Assembly: GCA_032358165.1 (NCBI GenBank)
Contig: JAALGY010000030.1
Span: 186,001-250,000, forward strand
Direction of reading: 5' to 3'
Source of the DNA: Diplosphaera chodatii
Lineage: Eukaryota > Chlorophyta > Trebouxiophyceae > Prasiolales > Stichococcaceae
Length of the DNA: 64,000 nucleotides
Part shown: one piece after another, positions 1 through 11,518 of the stretch
How the letters are laid out: each line of letters begins with the position of its first letter
Position numbering within the stretch: the stretch's first letter is position 1
Notes under the pieces: generated by a model
What the model saw: the letters and a program-made list of their open reading frames with translations, nothing else
Database searches by the model: none
Told to the model about the DNA's origin: nothing
Made by a program: the position numbers and the translations under genes

Positions 1-103
1 CACAGCTATCGGTGAGTGAGGTATGACTAATCATCAACAAGCTGTCGTCCGAGAGCTGCAGCTCGTTGGCAGGTTATCCGAACCTCTCAGGTGCTGGGTG
101 CAG

Positions 104-3100
104 GGCCCAGCGGCGCAGATGTACAGGTTTGTGGCGGATCCGCCGACAACCACCATGCAGCGCCTGCGTGGCATCCTGACGGTGCGATGCAGCTGCCGTT
201 ATATATCCGTCGTACACTGCACGGTGTCGAAGTGTACTGAGTGAGCTGCCCTTGATCGGAAGTGCAGGGTGGCCTCCCAACATTTGTGGATGTGGGTGCC
301 AGCTTTTCTGCAGCGGCGGTGGCCGAGGACAACCTGATAGGTACGATCACAGCAGCCAAACCTATGTTTTGATCTGAGAGCCATGACCAGTAACCATGAT
401 GCCGTGATTGGACGAGAGCATTGCTACCCTCTTGTGTGGTGGCCACAGACCAGCTGGTGGCTGCCGGGCGGCGCCTGGCATTTGTCGGCGATGACACATG
501 GATGCAGCTGTTTCCGCATCAGTTTGGCGACGCGGCGCCCTTTCCGTCCTTCAACGTGCGGGACCTGCATACCGTGGACAACGGCGTGTGGGAGGTGAAA
601 GCTGTGCTTGTACACTGTGCAGTATATCTCTCAGCTGCTCAGTGCCTCTGCTCGCTGATGATGGACAGACTGATCAGCAAGCAGCCTGCGCACTATCATG
701 ACCTGGATGGGACAGCGTCCGGTTGCGCACCTGCTCGATGCATGAAGATCACCCTGGACCATCCTTTGCGGCAGTACCTGGTGCCGGCGGTGCGCAACGC
801 CACAGGGTGGGACGTGCTGGTGGGGCACTACCTGGGCGTCGACCATGCGGGGCACACGGACGATGTCTTCGCGCCCACCATGGCCGCCAAGCTGGCGCAG
901 ATGGACACGCAGCTGGCGCAGGTGCCAACAGCCCCACGCCCCTGCCCCTGTACCAGAGGTCGCATGCCAGCAGGCTGTCTTGTCGCTGGCTGTCAGTTGG
1001 TGTCAATTGTGCAACGGCTGCTGGGCGCGTCGCGCAACTGCTGCAGCCCTCGGCCCGTGAGCCGCCAGCATTCAGCTGGCCAGCGCCCCAGGCTACCAAG
1101 CAGTCCCTGTTTCGATATTACGTCACTGCCTGCTCCTGATGCGGATGTGACACAGCACTGCATGCGCCCGCCCCTGCAGGTAGTGGACGAGATGGCGGCG
1201 CTTGCCGGCCCGGGCGCCCAGCATGCCGACACCCTGCTGCTGATCTGGGGCGACCACGGGCAGACTGACTCCGGCGACCACGGCGGCGGCAGCGCACCCG
1301 AGGTTCTCAATACTCATTGCAACCCGAGGTACCATGCCGCTCCGCTTGAACCTGCCCGTGTGCAGGCAAAGACTCCGAACCAGCTCCTGGCTTGCATGTC
1401 AGCAGGTCGACTCGGTGCTGGTGGCTGTGGACTTGGCAGCACTGCACGCCCGGCGCCGCAGCAGAAGCAGCGACGGCGAGCAGCGCGTTGCGGAGGCGGC
1501 AGGCGCAGGAGGCCCAGGCAGCAGCGATGAGTGGCAGCCTGCGCACGCCGCAAGTGCAGGCAGGCACATGCCGCAGGCAGCATCGGCGTGGCCAACAATG
1601 CCGCAGGTACCCACCACCTAGCTACGGTTCACGAACGCGTGCGAAACTTGACAACACCAGCAGGGCGAGCTGGAGTCTCTACCTGTATCCGATAACAAAG
1701 GCATCACAACAGCCTGATGATTTCGAGAGGCTGCTGAAGTCATGCTGATGATTGTATGGCAGGTGGACTTTGCGCCCACAATGGCAGCGCTGCTGGGTGT
1801 GCCCATGCCCTACGCGAGCATCGGGCGCGTGTCGCACGGCCTGTGGCACCTGCGCGGCTGCAGGGGCGGTGGAGACAGCCAGTCCTGCAGGCGGCGGTAT
1901 GCCGCGACACTGCAGGCCAACGCCTGGCAGGCGCGTCCTATGAGGCTACTGCAGTACATGATTTGACTGGTGCTTTTTACCATGTCCACCTTCCCTTGCC
2001 CACCCAGCAGATGTCACCAGGATAGCGTCACCCGCAGCTCTGCTCAAGCGCCATATCCAACTTGCAGGTGCAGCGGTATCTGCGGGACTACGCAGCAAGC
2101 GATGGTGGGCACCTGCCGACCGCAGACCTGGCCCGCAGCCAGGATCTGTACGCGACGGCGACGGCCACTGGTGAAGCCGAAGCGGGCTCAGATGCACACA
2201 TCTCCAGGTGAGCTGGCAGTCCCTGAGCACTGGGTTGTCGTTGTGCTTGCAGTTCTGCATCGTCATCTGTGTGCCCCACACCCCAGCCACTTCATACGCA
2301 GCCCGCATGCAGGCTGGCCGAGTATCTGCAAGCGGCGGCAGACCTGGCGCGGCAACAGTGGACACAGTTTGGCTTGCCGTCCATGGGCACCGGGGTGACA
2401 CTCTTGGCTGCGACGCTCGCTGTGCAGCTGGCAGCCTGCTGGGCCCTGATGCATCACGCACCAGGCCCTTCAGACTCTGCCGCTGCAGCCGCTGCTCCAA
2501 CCAGCATGGCCGCCGGCAGTACTGTCACTGCCGCAACACGTCACCCAGGCGGCGACAGGCAACCTTGGGGTGCGGGTGGCGCAGCCCGTGGTGCAGCATG
2601 GCAGTGGGCCGTCGAGGGTGCAGCGTGGGCGGCAGTGCTGGGCCACGCGGCCGCCCTGTTCTCCAACAGCTTCATCCTTGCTCAGGTGGGCTCGTCTGCT
2701 GCACCGTGCTGTGCAGTCTGCTGGCATGCACGACCCAAGCGAGCCATGGACTGGACGTGGACTGACTTGGACCGCCCTCAGAAGGTTCAATTTATGCTGG
2801 TGGTGCAGGGGCGGATGCTGGCCTTCCTGCTGGCCGCGTTGGTGGCGCTGCTGGGGCGGTCCACAGTCTCGCTGCTGCTGCAGTGCCAGCAGGGTGACCG
2901 TCATTCAGAAGCCATCAGAGTAAGCGGCGCAACCGACAGACGCCAGGATCACGGCAGCAGCAACATGGTGACCGGCGGGTCGTGGGGCAATGCAGGCGCT
3001 TCAGAGGGCAGAGCCACAGCGCAGCCGACAGCGGCGCCGGCGCGGCGGTGCAGCCCTGCGTGCGAGGCAGCACTGCTGACGTGCTTGCTCCTGGCAGCAA

Positions 3101-5683
3101 ACTGGGGGTTAGCAGCACACGGCCTGGTGAGCGATTCGTGATCAGCTCCAGGTTACACTGCCTGACGCACTCGCTGTTCTCAACGCTGCGAGCAAGTCGC
3201 AAGACATGGATGGCAGGTCATCAAGCTCGAACCACCATGCGGACTTCTGGATGTGCAGGTGCAGCGGTCGGGGCACGATGCCATGTGGCGGACCGCCGCC
3301 GAGCACCACACGCTGCTGGTGCCGGACGCCTCGGCAGCCCCCGCCGCGGCCGCCGCCACCCACCAAACCGTCGCTTCGCCTGCCAATGCCGCCACAGCGG
3401 CGCACACAATGTCGGCATCGCCGTCAGGCGATGTCGGCGCTAGTGGGCTGCAGTGGCGGCAGCTGTCGGGGATCGCACGATTGCGAGCATGGCAGCCTGC
3501 AGTGGTAGCGGCAGCCGCAACAGCGTGGCGGCTGGGCAGCACATACGGCGCCCTGCTGCTGCTGCCAGCGCTCATGTCCTGGCTGGATATCCAGATAACC
3601 CGAAACCTCGCAGCTCCTGGGGCAGCGTTGCAGCACGCAGGCCCAGGAGGTGGCGGTCCATGAAGGCTGCAGCGGGGGCAAGGTCTGTGCCGCAGCACGG
3701 CTGGTGGTTCGTCTCCAGCCTGCACAGGCTGACGCTGGTGGCGCTGTGGGCGGCCTTTGTGTCAGTGGCGCTGCACTGGCTGTGGGAGGACTGGCGCGTG
3801 CTGCTGCTTGGCGAACATCTTGGCGGCGGCGGCGGCGGCGGCGGGGTGTGCCCGAGCGAGGCGGCGACCCTGGGTGACGCCTGGGGCCTGGCTCGCCGGT
3901 GGGCAGGCCACGTGTTCACAGGCGCCGCAGGTGCGCTGGGGTCTCGCGCGCTGAGCACTTTCTGCGGGCTCTCGTTTCATGTTGTTGGCGGTGGGTTGTG
4001 CACCGTGGGACACCTTGCCTGAGAGGCGCAAGCGGTGAGCGCATGTGTTGGGGGCCTGCAGGCAGCCACCCAGATGTGCAGCCGGGGGCACTGGCGGGCG
4101 CCTGGCAGCTGCTGCTCGCCTGGCTGGGTGAGCATCGACACCAGGCCTCCGCCTGGATGCCAGCTCCTGTGCTCTGTGGGCCAACTGATAAGCAGCGGGA
4201 GCCGGCTCGATCAGCTGCCCTGCAGAGCTGGTCGTACGTGAAGCTGCCACCCATGCAGCATGTACTGTGCTGAGCCATGATGGTCATCGCTCGTCTCAGG
4301 CTTCCTGCTGCCATCCTTCCGAGCAGCGCGGGCGCTGTGGTCGGTGCTCGCTACCGGCGTGGGCATGGCGACTCGCGGCGGCGGCGCCGCGCTGCGGCTG
4401 CTGTCGGGCCCCGCAGCCCTGGCCGCCGGCACGCGGCTGAAGCTGCTGCTGCCGCGCGCCGCGTATGCCTGCGCCGCGACGGCTGCGACGCTGTCGGTGC
4501 TGCACTGCGCCGCGGCCTCGGCTCGCCGCGACACCAGATCGGGCAGCGGCGACAGCGTCAGCAGCGGGAGGGCAGGTGGCGAGCCAGCATCAGCAGAGGA
4601 GCACCAGCAGCGCTCACTGCAGCTGAAATGGTCGCAGCAGCACTGGAGGATCTCCATCGCCAGGGCATGTGCCGCTGAGTTGGCGATTGCAGTTGCTGCG
4701 CCATTCGCTTTGGTGCTGGGACGCCGCGGGCCCCTGCCGCTGCTGCTGGCGGCTGCACAAGCCGGGGCACTGCTGCGCCTGCTGTCGCTCAGGTGCCTGG
4801 CAGTCGCATGACCACGTGTGTCGCTGCCTGCCGTGTGCTTTGTTGCATCCCCTGTGGCACCTGCGCCTTGCATGCACTTGCTCCTCGTGTGCATTTAAAG
4901 CTGCCGCCTGCCACGACGCGCAGGGCCAGCGCACAGCGGCAGCTGCACGGCAGGGCCGCGAGCACCGCCCCCGTTGGCAGCCTCCTCTGGTCGCTGTTCA
5001 GCCTGCAGCTCTTCTTCTGCACCGGCCACTTCTGCGAGTTTGCCGGCCTGCAGTACACCGCAGGTGACCTCGCGCCCCGTCACCTCCAGTGTTGCACGTA
5101 CAAGCACATACATAACTCCTTGCCAAGCTGTTCACCATGGAAGCGGTGTATAGATAGGCTGGTGTGGCTCGCGCGATGTGCAGGCTTTGCGGGCGTGGAG
5201 GACTTTGACTTCTACCAGTCGGGCGCGCTGCTGGCGCTCAACACCTTCGGCAGCTTCCTGCTGGCTGGCCTCGCGCTCCCGCTGGTGTGCATGCCGGCGC
5301 TGCCGCGGCAGGGAGCCAGGACGTCTTCTGATGCACATCCCGCCCCAACCAGCACAGATGCGGTGCCTGTGGCAGAGCCCACAGTCGCACGGGAGGGGCC
5401 GGCTCATGGCCACCCGCGAGGCGGCGAGCAGCTGCCAGCGGAACACCAGCCTTTGGCGCAAGCTCCACAGCTGCAGTTTCAGCGGGACCTGCGGGTGGCG
5501 GCGGTCACTTTCGTGACGGTGATGACGCTCGACGCCGCGGTGGCGACGGCCAGCGCCGTCATCCAGCGGCGGCACCTCATGGTGTGGGCGCTGTTCGCGC
5601 CCAAGTTCCTGTTCGACGCGTGCATCCTGCTGGTGTGCGACGCTGCGGTTCTGGTGGGTGTGGCTGTTACAGTTTTGTCATGA
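104..5683 (+). CDS. PIGO: GPI ethanolamine phosphate transferase 3 (PIG-O), 5' partial
   Basis: ER-membrane enzyme that adds ethanolamine phosphate to the third mannose of the GPI anchor precursor. The alkaline-phosphatase-type lumenal domain is spread over many exons. TTTMQRLRG (about 157-180) splices in phase at 181/268 to GGLPTFVDVG. Then come GDDTW and FNVRDLHTVDN (about 487-585), VGHYLGVDHAGH (about 820-857), WGDHGQTDSGDHGGGS (about 1246-1293) and VDFAPTMAALLGVP (about 1764-1806). The Asp and His of GVDHAGH and GDHG match the metal-binding positions of this superfamily. From about 2350 onward the exons encode hydrophobic segments, ending with WALFAPKFLFDACILL and a stop at 5681-5683, typical of the multi-span C-terminus. 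The initiator and first N-terminal exons lie left of the window. A Gly-coding (GGC)n tract sits inside the membrane half. Identification is firm; individual membrane-part exons are not all resolved. Confidence 0.9.
3822..3845 (+). repeat. (GGC)n trinucleotide tract in PIG-O
   Basis: About eight GGC units in a row. In the frame of the surrounding hydrophobic coding sequence they encode a run of glycines, placed in a loop between membrane segments of the PIG-O C-terminal half. Tracts like this are common in GC-rich algal genes and are prone to length polymorphism. Confidence 0.8.
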
Positions 5684-5858
5684 GAATGCGTAAAACACCA
5701 CCTTTCAACAATGAGATCACTGAACCCTGTATGCAGCACCGGCAGATCAGCATGCCTCAGTCTGAAGTGTTCTTGTATTGGTTGTTCCGAATACTATCAG
5801 CAATAGCAGTTGGTGCTATCCCAGAAATAAACCATTCAGTGTGCACTTGGAGCTGCTG

Positions 5859-7735
5859 TCAGTAGTTGTAGCCATTTGTCATTGCGGCGCCATCGATGGT
5901 AATGACTTGGCCTGTACATGAAGCAATAACCAGTGCAAGTGAGATATGAGCATGTGGCAGCGATCTGGGCTGCTCGTCATAGCATGACCATGGACAGCGT
6001 TGATTACAGCTCACCTGTCACATACGAGGCAGCTGGCGAGCACAGGAAGGCCACAACACCTGCGCGGCAGAGAGGTGACGCTTTGCTGAGTCAAGATGTC
6101 CGCCCGCTGTGCTGCGCCAGGTACGGGCCGTATGGCTGTGCAGCAGCTGCTCATTGGCAGAACCCTGGCGTACCGGACACTTCGTGCGGCTCGCCGACGC
6201 GTTTCATGGGAGTGCGCTCCAGCACCTTGCGTTTGTTCTCCGGATCCTTCAGCACCTGTGTGATGCAATGCATGAGCATGGGTTCCATCCCGGTTGTTCA
6301 CTTACACGGCTATGCTGCTGCCAGCTCCTGCATCAGCATTGACTAATGCCTGCTGCGCCACAACTTCAAGACAGGCGGGCAGTGCACAAGCTGAGTGCAC
6401 CTGCTCAGCGAGGTCAGTGCGAATGTACCTGCAGGACACACAACTTCCTGAGCATCATGCAGCCACTGTGTAACGTGTCGCAGAACAGCTTGATGAAAGG
6501 AAGTTACACACCCAGAACCATGTGTGCTCACCAGGGCGCCACAGCATTGACTCTGATGCCCTTTGGCGCCCACTCGCACGCCAGGTTCCTCGTGAGCTGG
6601 TTCATGGCCGCTGCACCAACGACAGCATGTCCGTGTTGCAGCAGTGATGCCGAGGTGCGAGCAGCGCCGCAGTGGCACGGCAGCCGTGACGCACAGCCCT
6701 CGGTGCCCTGACCACTGCGCTGACGGCACCTTTCGACATGGCGTACAGGCTGCCGGTGTTGATGGCCCCAGGGCCGCCTGCCACCGACGAGTTCATGACG
6801 ACGCTGCCTCCGCCGGACGCCTCCAGCAGAGGGTATGCGAGCTGCACGCCACAGCCCCAAAGTCACCACATGCAAGACCCGCTTGCTGCACATCGATGGC
6901 AGATGCTATGCTATGCCAGTCGAGGCGAGCAGTCCAGCTCAAGCCGCCAACCATGTGAATGCCACATGTCTGCTTGCTGAAATGTTGGGACCTGGCTGAG
7001 GTTGAAGGCTGACTCGAGGTTGGTGGCCATCAACCGCTGGTAGTCCTCGGTGGTGAACTCCTGCGTGCATCCGTAATCTGGACGTCGGGACTAGCAGTGC
7101 AGTAGCACGCCAGCACAGCAGCAATGCAACGGCTATCATGATCACCGTTGTCTTCTTCCTGATGTTGATGCCGGCGTTGTTGACCTGCATGGGGCGGGAC
7201 AGCGTCCATTATCCACACTACCCATGGCATGCATGCTGTCCTCTGCAGAAAGATGCAAAGCATATGCTCGCCAGAATATCGAGGCGTCCGTCGAAGTGCT
7301 GCGACGCCTGCACACGAATGACAGCGCGGTCAGCCCGGGCACTAGAGCACGACCATTGACAGCGCCTGTTGAGCTGGTTGATGCACTTACAGCAGCGCAC
7401 CTGTTTGATGAGCTGCTGCCTGCCTGAAAGGTTTGATACGTCTGCTATCATGCCATGCACGTCAAATCCTTGTTGCTTCCAGCCACCCTGCGCTGCTTCG
7501 AGCGTCGCTGCGTCCCGCCCGCATGTCAGCACCCGTGCACCTGCCAAAGCAGATACGCTGACCTCCTCTGTACGCAATGAACTGGACAGCACAGGATTGG
7601 CTTTACACGCTGGGACGCACCTAGGGCTGCAAGCTCGGTCACGATCGCATGGCCCAGCCCCCGCGTTCCGCCAGTGACAATGGCGCACCGGCCAGCAAGG
7701 CCGAACCGCTCGGACGCAGCTGCGCCGTCCGTCAT
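5859..7735 (-). CDS. Tropinone-reductase-like short-chain dehydrogenase
   Basis: NAD(P)-dependent oxidoreductase of the classical SDR family, closest in motif pattern to plant tropinone-reductase-like proteins; the substrate cannot be told from sequence. The chosen start (ATG at 7735-7733) gives MTDGAAASERFGLAGR. The cofactor-binding TGGTRGLG follows (about 7655-7680), then NNAGINIRKKT (about 7150-7185). EFTTEDYQRLMATNLESAF follows, then the catalytic Ser in VVMNSSVAGG and the YAMSKGA (YxxxK) motif (about 6740-6800). Next are LACEWAPKGIRVNAVAPW (about 6535-6585), TPMKRVGEPHE (about 6190-6215) and FLCSPAASYVTG. The last exon reads GQVITIDGAAMTNGYNY and stops at 5861-5859. At least six introns are implied. 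All catalytic residues are present. The gene faces PIG-O tail to tail with only about 175 bases between the stops. Confidence 0.87.
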
Positions 7736-9757
7736 CAAAACTGCTCTATGAACAGCCAACGCGTACACAGCTCGATCGTCCTACTGCTGCATCAGAGCAG
7801 ACTGTGCCGGGCACTGCCTTGAACCCCGCAATTTGGTGTGGACTGTTTCTACTCGGGTGAGGCAAAGCCCATTTGACATGTGTCTCCTTGCGATGACGCC
7901 AATGTAGCGGCAGTAGTGCAGACGATAGAGTGAGCATGATCGCATGAAGCGTTGCATGCTGTGTACGGATGCGGCATGATGCAAAGCGGATGCACCATGG
8001 AAGCAGTCTGGGCTCCGCGCTCCGCCAATGTGTGCTCTGCATGTCCGTGGCATGCAGCATGTGGGAAGCGTAGAAGGCATGCACGCGCTGCCTCTAGACT
8101 TTCTATGCCATGGCGTCAGTGGCACCGGATGCAACGGCTCAAGTCCCAGCTGTTTTGCAGGAGACTCAACAGCGGGAGGCCTTGAACACTGATCCATCAA
8201 GCTGGCATGGATCGAGGCAGTTTCTGCTCGTCCTCTGCATACAACCGCACGGTCAGTTGGCATGTGGAGCACATGTGCGCATAGGGTGCAGACGTTCTCG
8301 AGGACTTCCAGATGGGACTGCGTCTGCTACTGCGGTCACAAGGTGCACTTGCATGTGCATTCTGCTCTCGTCGGAACAGTCTCGACCGCCAGGCTTGGCC
8401 AGACAGACTCGCAGCCACCGAACAGCACAGGCGCGGACCGCAGCGCACAGCACACTGCAGAGCGTGTTCACGCCGTTGGGCCCCTCCACGAGCTGACCTA
8501 ACCAGCTGAATGTAGGACTTTATATGTAGTCCAGCTACGCTTCCTGATGCCAACAATGAGGCTGTTGTTGTGAGCGCTTTCCCACATTTGTTGTGCGTCA
8601 CGCGTGGCAGAAAGATCTGCACGTGCGGGCGCTCACAAAAAGATGCTTCGGCTGTGGTGTTGATGCCCGGCTTCAAAACCGCAAACACGAAGCCGGCGCT
8701 GCCCACCGACTGTGATTCTGCAGGCGAATGGGCGGCACGACGTACCGCTGCATTTGCCGCGCAGCCAGCAGCCACGGCGTCTTGGGTTCTGGATGCCAGT
8801 GGCTGGCCTGACGCCTGACGACTGAGGGGCCCGCCGCCTGTTGACTCTGCAGCCTGCTCCCCGCATCACAGGCACCCGCATCGGACTGCTGTCAGGCGAG
8901 TGCAATACGATCCCTTCCCCGCGCCATCGCCAGCGGCATACACTGTACTTTGGGCTCCCTGGCTATATAGCGCGTGGCTGCGATACGGCGGGGCGCTCGG
9001 GCCACAATACCCAGCTGCTGCCCGTCAATGTGTGACTGAAACTGAACCTGGCACATAATCTGGCGCGCAAGGCTGCGGAACGCCTGTGTTGCGAATTCGC
9101 TGGCGGCCTCCGGCAGACAGACAGGCTGCAGACCTACTGACTTGCACACCCCGGCCGGGCTCAGATCTGGGTGCTGAAGGCTTGCAATGGTGTCTGGATG
9201 CCTCATGTGGCTGCAATCATGCGTTGTGTGCTTTCAGCAGCCGCCACGCCTTCCAAAGACTCACCAGATCGATGTGCAGAACCCACGCGTTGTTCCTGAA
9301 CTTCGTATCCCGGACTCTTTCTGTTACTGTAAGCAGTCTGCGACCTCGTTTCTCATCACATTCAGTGGTCACCACGCAGGACCGAGCCCCTAGGCATCAG
9401 CAGCCTGCTGCGCGCCCCGCCGCGGCATTGGGTGCGTAAGAGCCACACAAGCGGCTGTACTTCATCGGGGTGCTGTCCCCCGAGGCGTCGCCCGACCAGA
9501 CCGCAGCTAGCTGCCAGCTTGCGGCAGCCGGAGCGGCTGCACTTGAGCTGGGCATGCCGCTGCCGTGACTGTGATTACGTCATCGGCAGCGGTGCCGCAG
9601 CCTCAGCAGCCCCAGCTGCGGCCACGGCCGGCGACGGCCTGACAGCAGGCTGCAAGCGCCCTTGGAGCCGACGCCAGGAGCCTCCGCCCATCAGCACGGC
9701 GGCCGCTGCCCGGGAAGCGGCAAAGGCGCCGCAGCAGCCTTTGCAGCGGCGGCGGCC
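7736..9757. other. 2-kb stretch with no supportable gene
   Basis: No family motif is recognisable on either strand. On the minus strand some short frames look protein-like and lie next to splice-like sites: RDTKFRNNAWVLHIDL (about 9270-9320), ending at a gtgagt donor, EAASEFATQAFRSLARQIM (about 9055-9110), and SVGSAGFVFAVLKPGINTT (about 8660-8715). They may be exons of one unrecognised minus-strand gene, but I could not join them into a convincing model. The right-hand end must also contain the promoter and 5' UTR of the mannosyltransferase gene. Confidence 0.4.
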
Positions 9758-11020
9758 ATGAGGCTGCCACATGATGCTTCCTTTGCGCCCTACGACAGCG
9801 AGCACACCGAGCAGCGGGAGGCAGCACGGCGGTGCCCGCACACCCGCCACCGGTGGGTGGTGACGGCAGCGCTCCTGGCGACGTGGGCCATCGCCAGCTT
9901 CACCCTGCAGCGCTTCAATGTGCACCCGCTGGACGCTGCCCTGGAGCGATACCGCCACACCCGCACAGGTGACGTGATCTCAGTGCGGCCAGGGGACGAC
10001 ATCGCGGCCATCTACGATGTGAAGCCGCGCCAGCGGGGGGAGGCACACCTACGGGCAGCCTTTGTGGTGCTCGCGATGAACCGCGACGGCCCTGATGTGG
10101 TGCTGTCCATGCAGCGGCTGCTGCGGCGCTTCAACAACACAGAGACCAGGTACCCGTGGGTCTTCCTCAACGACGGCGACTTCAACGAGGAGTTCCGGGA
10201 CATGACGACAGCGGCGGCGGCGGGCGGGCCCACGCGCTACGGCAAGATCTCGGCCGACCACTGGGGCTACCCGCCCTGGGTCCCGGAACGCAAGGCGGCC
10301 GAGGCCCGTCGGCAGCAGGTTCGCAATGGGGTGCTGTACGGGGGCCGGGAGTCGTACCACCACATGTGCCGCTACTTCAGCGGCTTCTTTCAGCACCACC
10401 CGCTGCTAGCAGACGTGGACTACTACTGGCGAGTGGAGCCCGACGTGCACTTCTACTGCGACCTGGCCTACGACCCCTTCCGCTACATGGCCCAGCATGG
10501 CGTCAAGTACGGGTTCACGCTGGCGGTGCTCGAGGGGCCGAACACAATACCCACCCTGTGGGACGCCACAAAGGATTTCATGGATGCACGGCCAGAGCTG
10601 GTACCAGAGGCAAACCTGCTGGACTTTGTCACATCAAAGGACGGCGACTTTAATCTCTGCCACTTCTGGTCCAACTTTGAGCTGGGCGACCTGCGGTGGC
10701 TGCGGTCAAAGCCCTACCAGGCGTACTTCGACTACCTGGACCACACGGGGGGCTTTTTCTACGAGCGCTGGGGGGATGCGCCCGTGCACTCGCTGGCGGC
10801 TGTGATGCTCTTGAACGCCACAGAGGTGCACCACTTTGGGGACATCGGCTACCGGCACAACAGCTACACCAACTGCCCGGCGGTGAAGCGCAACAACTGC
10901 GACTGCGACGCCGCCAAGTCGGTGGACCAGCACGCGCTGCCCAGCTCGTATGGGCGCTGCCACGGGCTGTGGACCCGCCTGATGAAGGAGAAACTGGAGG
11001 CCCACCACTACACAGCGTGA
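9758..11020 (+). CDS. Alpha-1,2-mannosyltransferase, KRE2/MNT1 family (GT15), single exon
   Basis: Golgi type II glycosyltransferase that transfers mannose from GDP-mannose in alpha-1,2 linkage to glycoprotein glycans. The product is 420 residues, an N-terminally compact version of the fungal enzymes. A short cytoplasmic tail is followed by one membrane anchor (WVVTAALLATWAIASF, about residues 31-46) and the GT15 catalytic domain. Landmarks in order are YPWVFLNDGDFNEEFR, WGYPPWVPERKAAE, YHHMCRYFSGFF, YYWRVEPDVHFYCDL, KYGFTLAVLEGPNTIPTLW, FNLCHFWSNFELGDLRW, YFDYLDHTGGFFYERWGDAP and a C-terminal Cys-rich segment (TNCPAVKRNNCDCD). The start is the first ATG of an open frame that extends further upstream without an ATG. 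The gene is uninterrupted, whereas nearly every neighbour has many introns. The family is best known from fungi, so a retrocopy or acquired gene is conceivable. Confidence 0.9.
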   Translation: MRLPHDASFAPYDSEHTEQREAARRCPHTRHRWVVTAALLATWAIASFTLQRFNVHPLDAALERYRHTRTGDVISVRPGDDIAAIYDVKPRQRGEAHLRAAFVVLAMNRDGPDVVLSMQRLLRRFNNTETRYPWVFLNDGDFNEEFRDMTTAAAAGGPTRYGKISADHWGYPPWVPERKAAEARRQQVRNGVLYGGRESYHHMCRYFSGFFQHHPLLADVDYYWRVEPDVHFYCDLAYDPFRYMAQHGVKYGFTLAVLEGPNTIPTLWDATKDFMDARPELVPEANLLDFVTSKDGDFNLCHFWSNFELGDLRWLRSKPYQAYFDYLDHTGGFFYERWGDAPVHSLAAVMLLNATEVHHFGDIGYRHNSYTNCPAVKRNNCDCDAAKSVDQHALPSSYGRCHGLWTRLMKEKLEAHHYTA

Positions 11021-11518
11021 TGGCTGAAGCAGCTCATCGATGCCATAAATAAGTGCAGTTGGCTTGACGGTGCCCATCGGATCAGTGTGCTGGACGGCGC
11101 ATCATTGGGGACTGCTACGACCCTGATGTCATCAATGCCATGCATGGCGCACGCTGCTAATCATCTGCACAGCTGTTTGCTTGTATCACTAGGAACGATC
11201 ATCTTGCAGGATGTCTTCGCAGCACCACCTCACCAAAGTTTTGGGTGTCCAGACACAGCGCGGCTTGGCGCATCAGCTGCAAATTGTTTTCTGTCGTATT
11301 GGCTTTCTCTGTGATTGTCAAAGCATATTGAGGGTGGTGCTGCATGCAGTGAAAGGCACGCTTGGCAGACCTTGCACCTGTCTCCACTGACAGTCTAGCA
11401 ACAGTTCTGGGGCAATTCAAGCTGGGTCTGCCATGCTGTATTTGGGGATCTGAATGCCCCACAGCAAGCAATACTCAGAGGCTACCATAGTCTGTGACCA
11501 ACAACAAGATACATGTGG
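11021..11518. other. Intergenic region between convergent genes
   Basis: Holds the 3' ends of the GT15 gene (+) and the lipoyl synthase gene (-). I see no coding frame with family signal and no RNA gene. Confidence 0.6.

Noticed and set aside
9662..9757. An earlier start for the GT15 gene
   Set aside because: The frame is open upstream but has no ATG. The residues are low-complexity Gly/Ala, and a type II anchor normally sits close to the N-terminus, which the ATG at 9758 satisfies.
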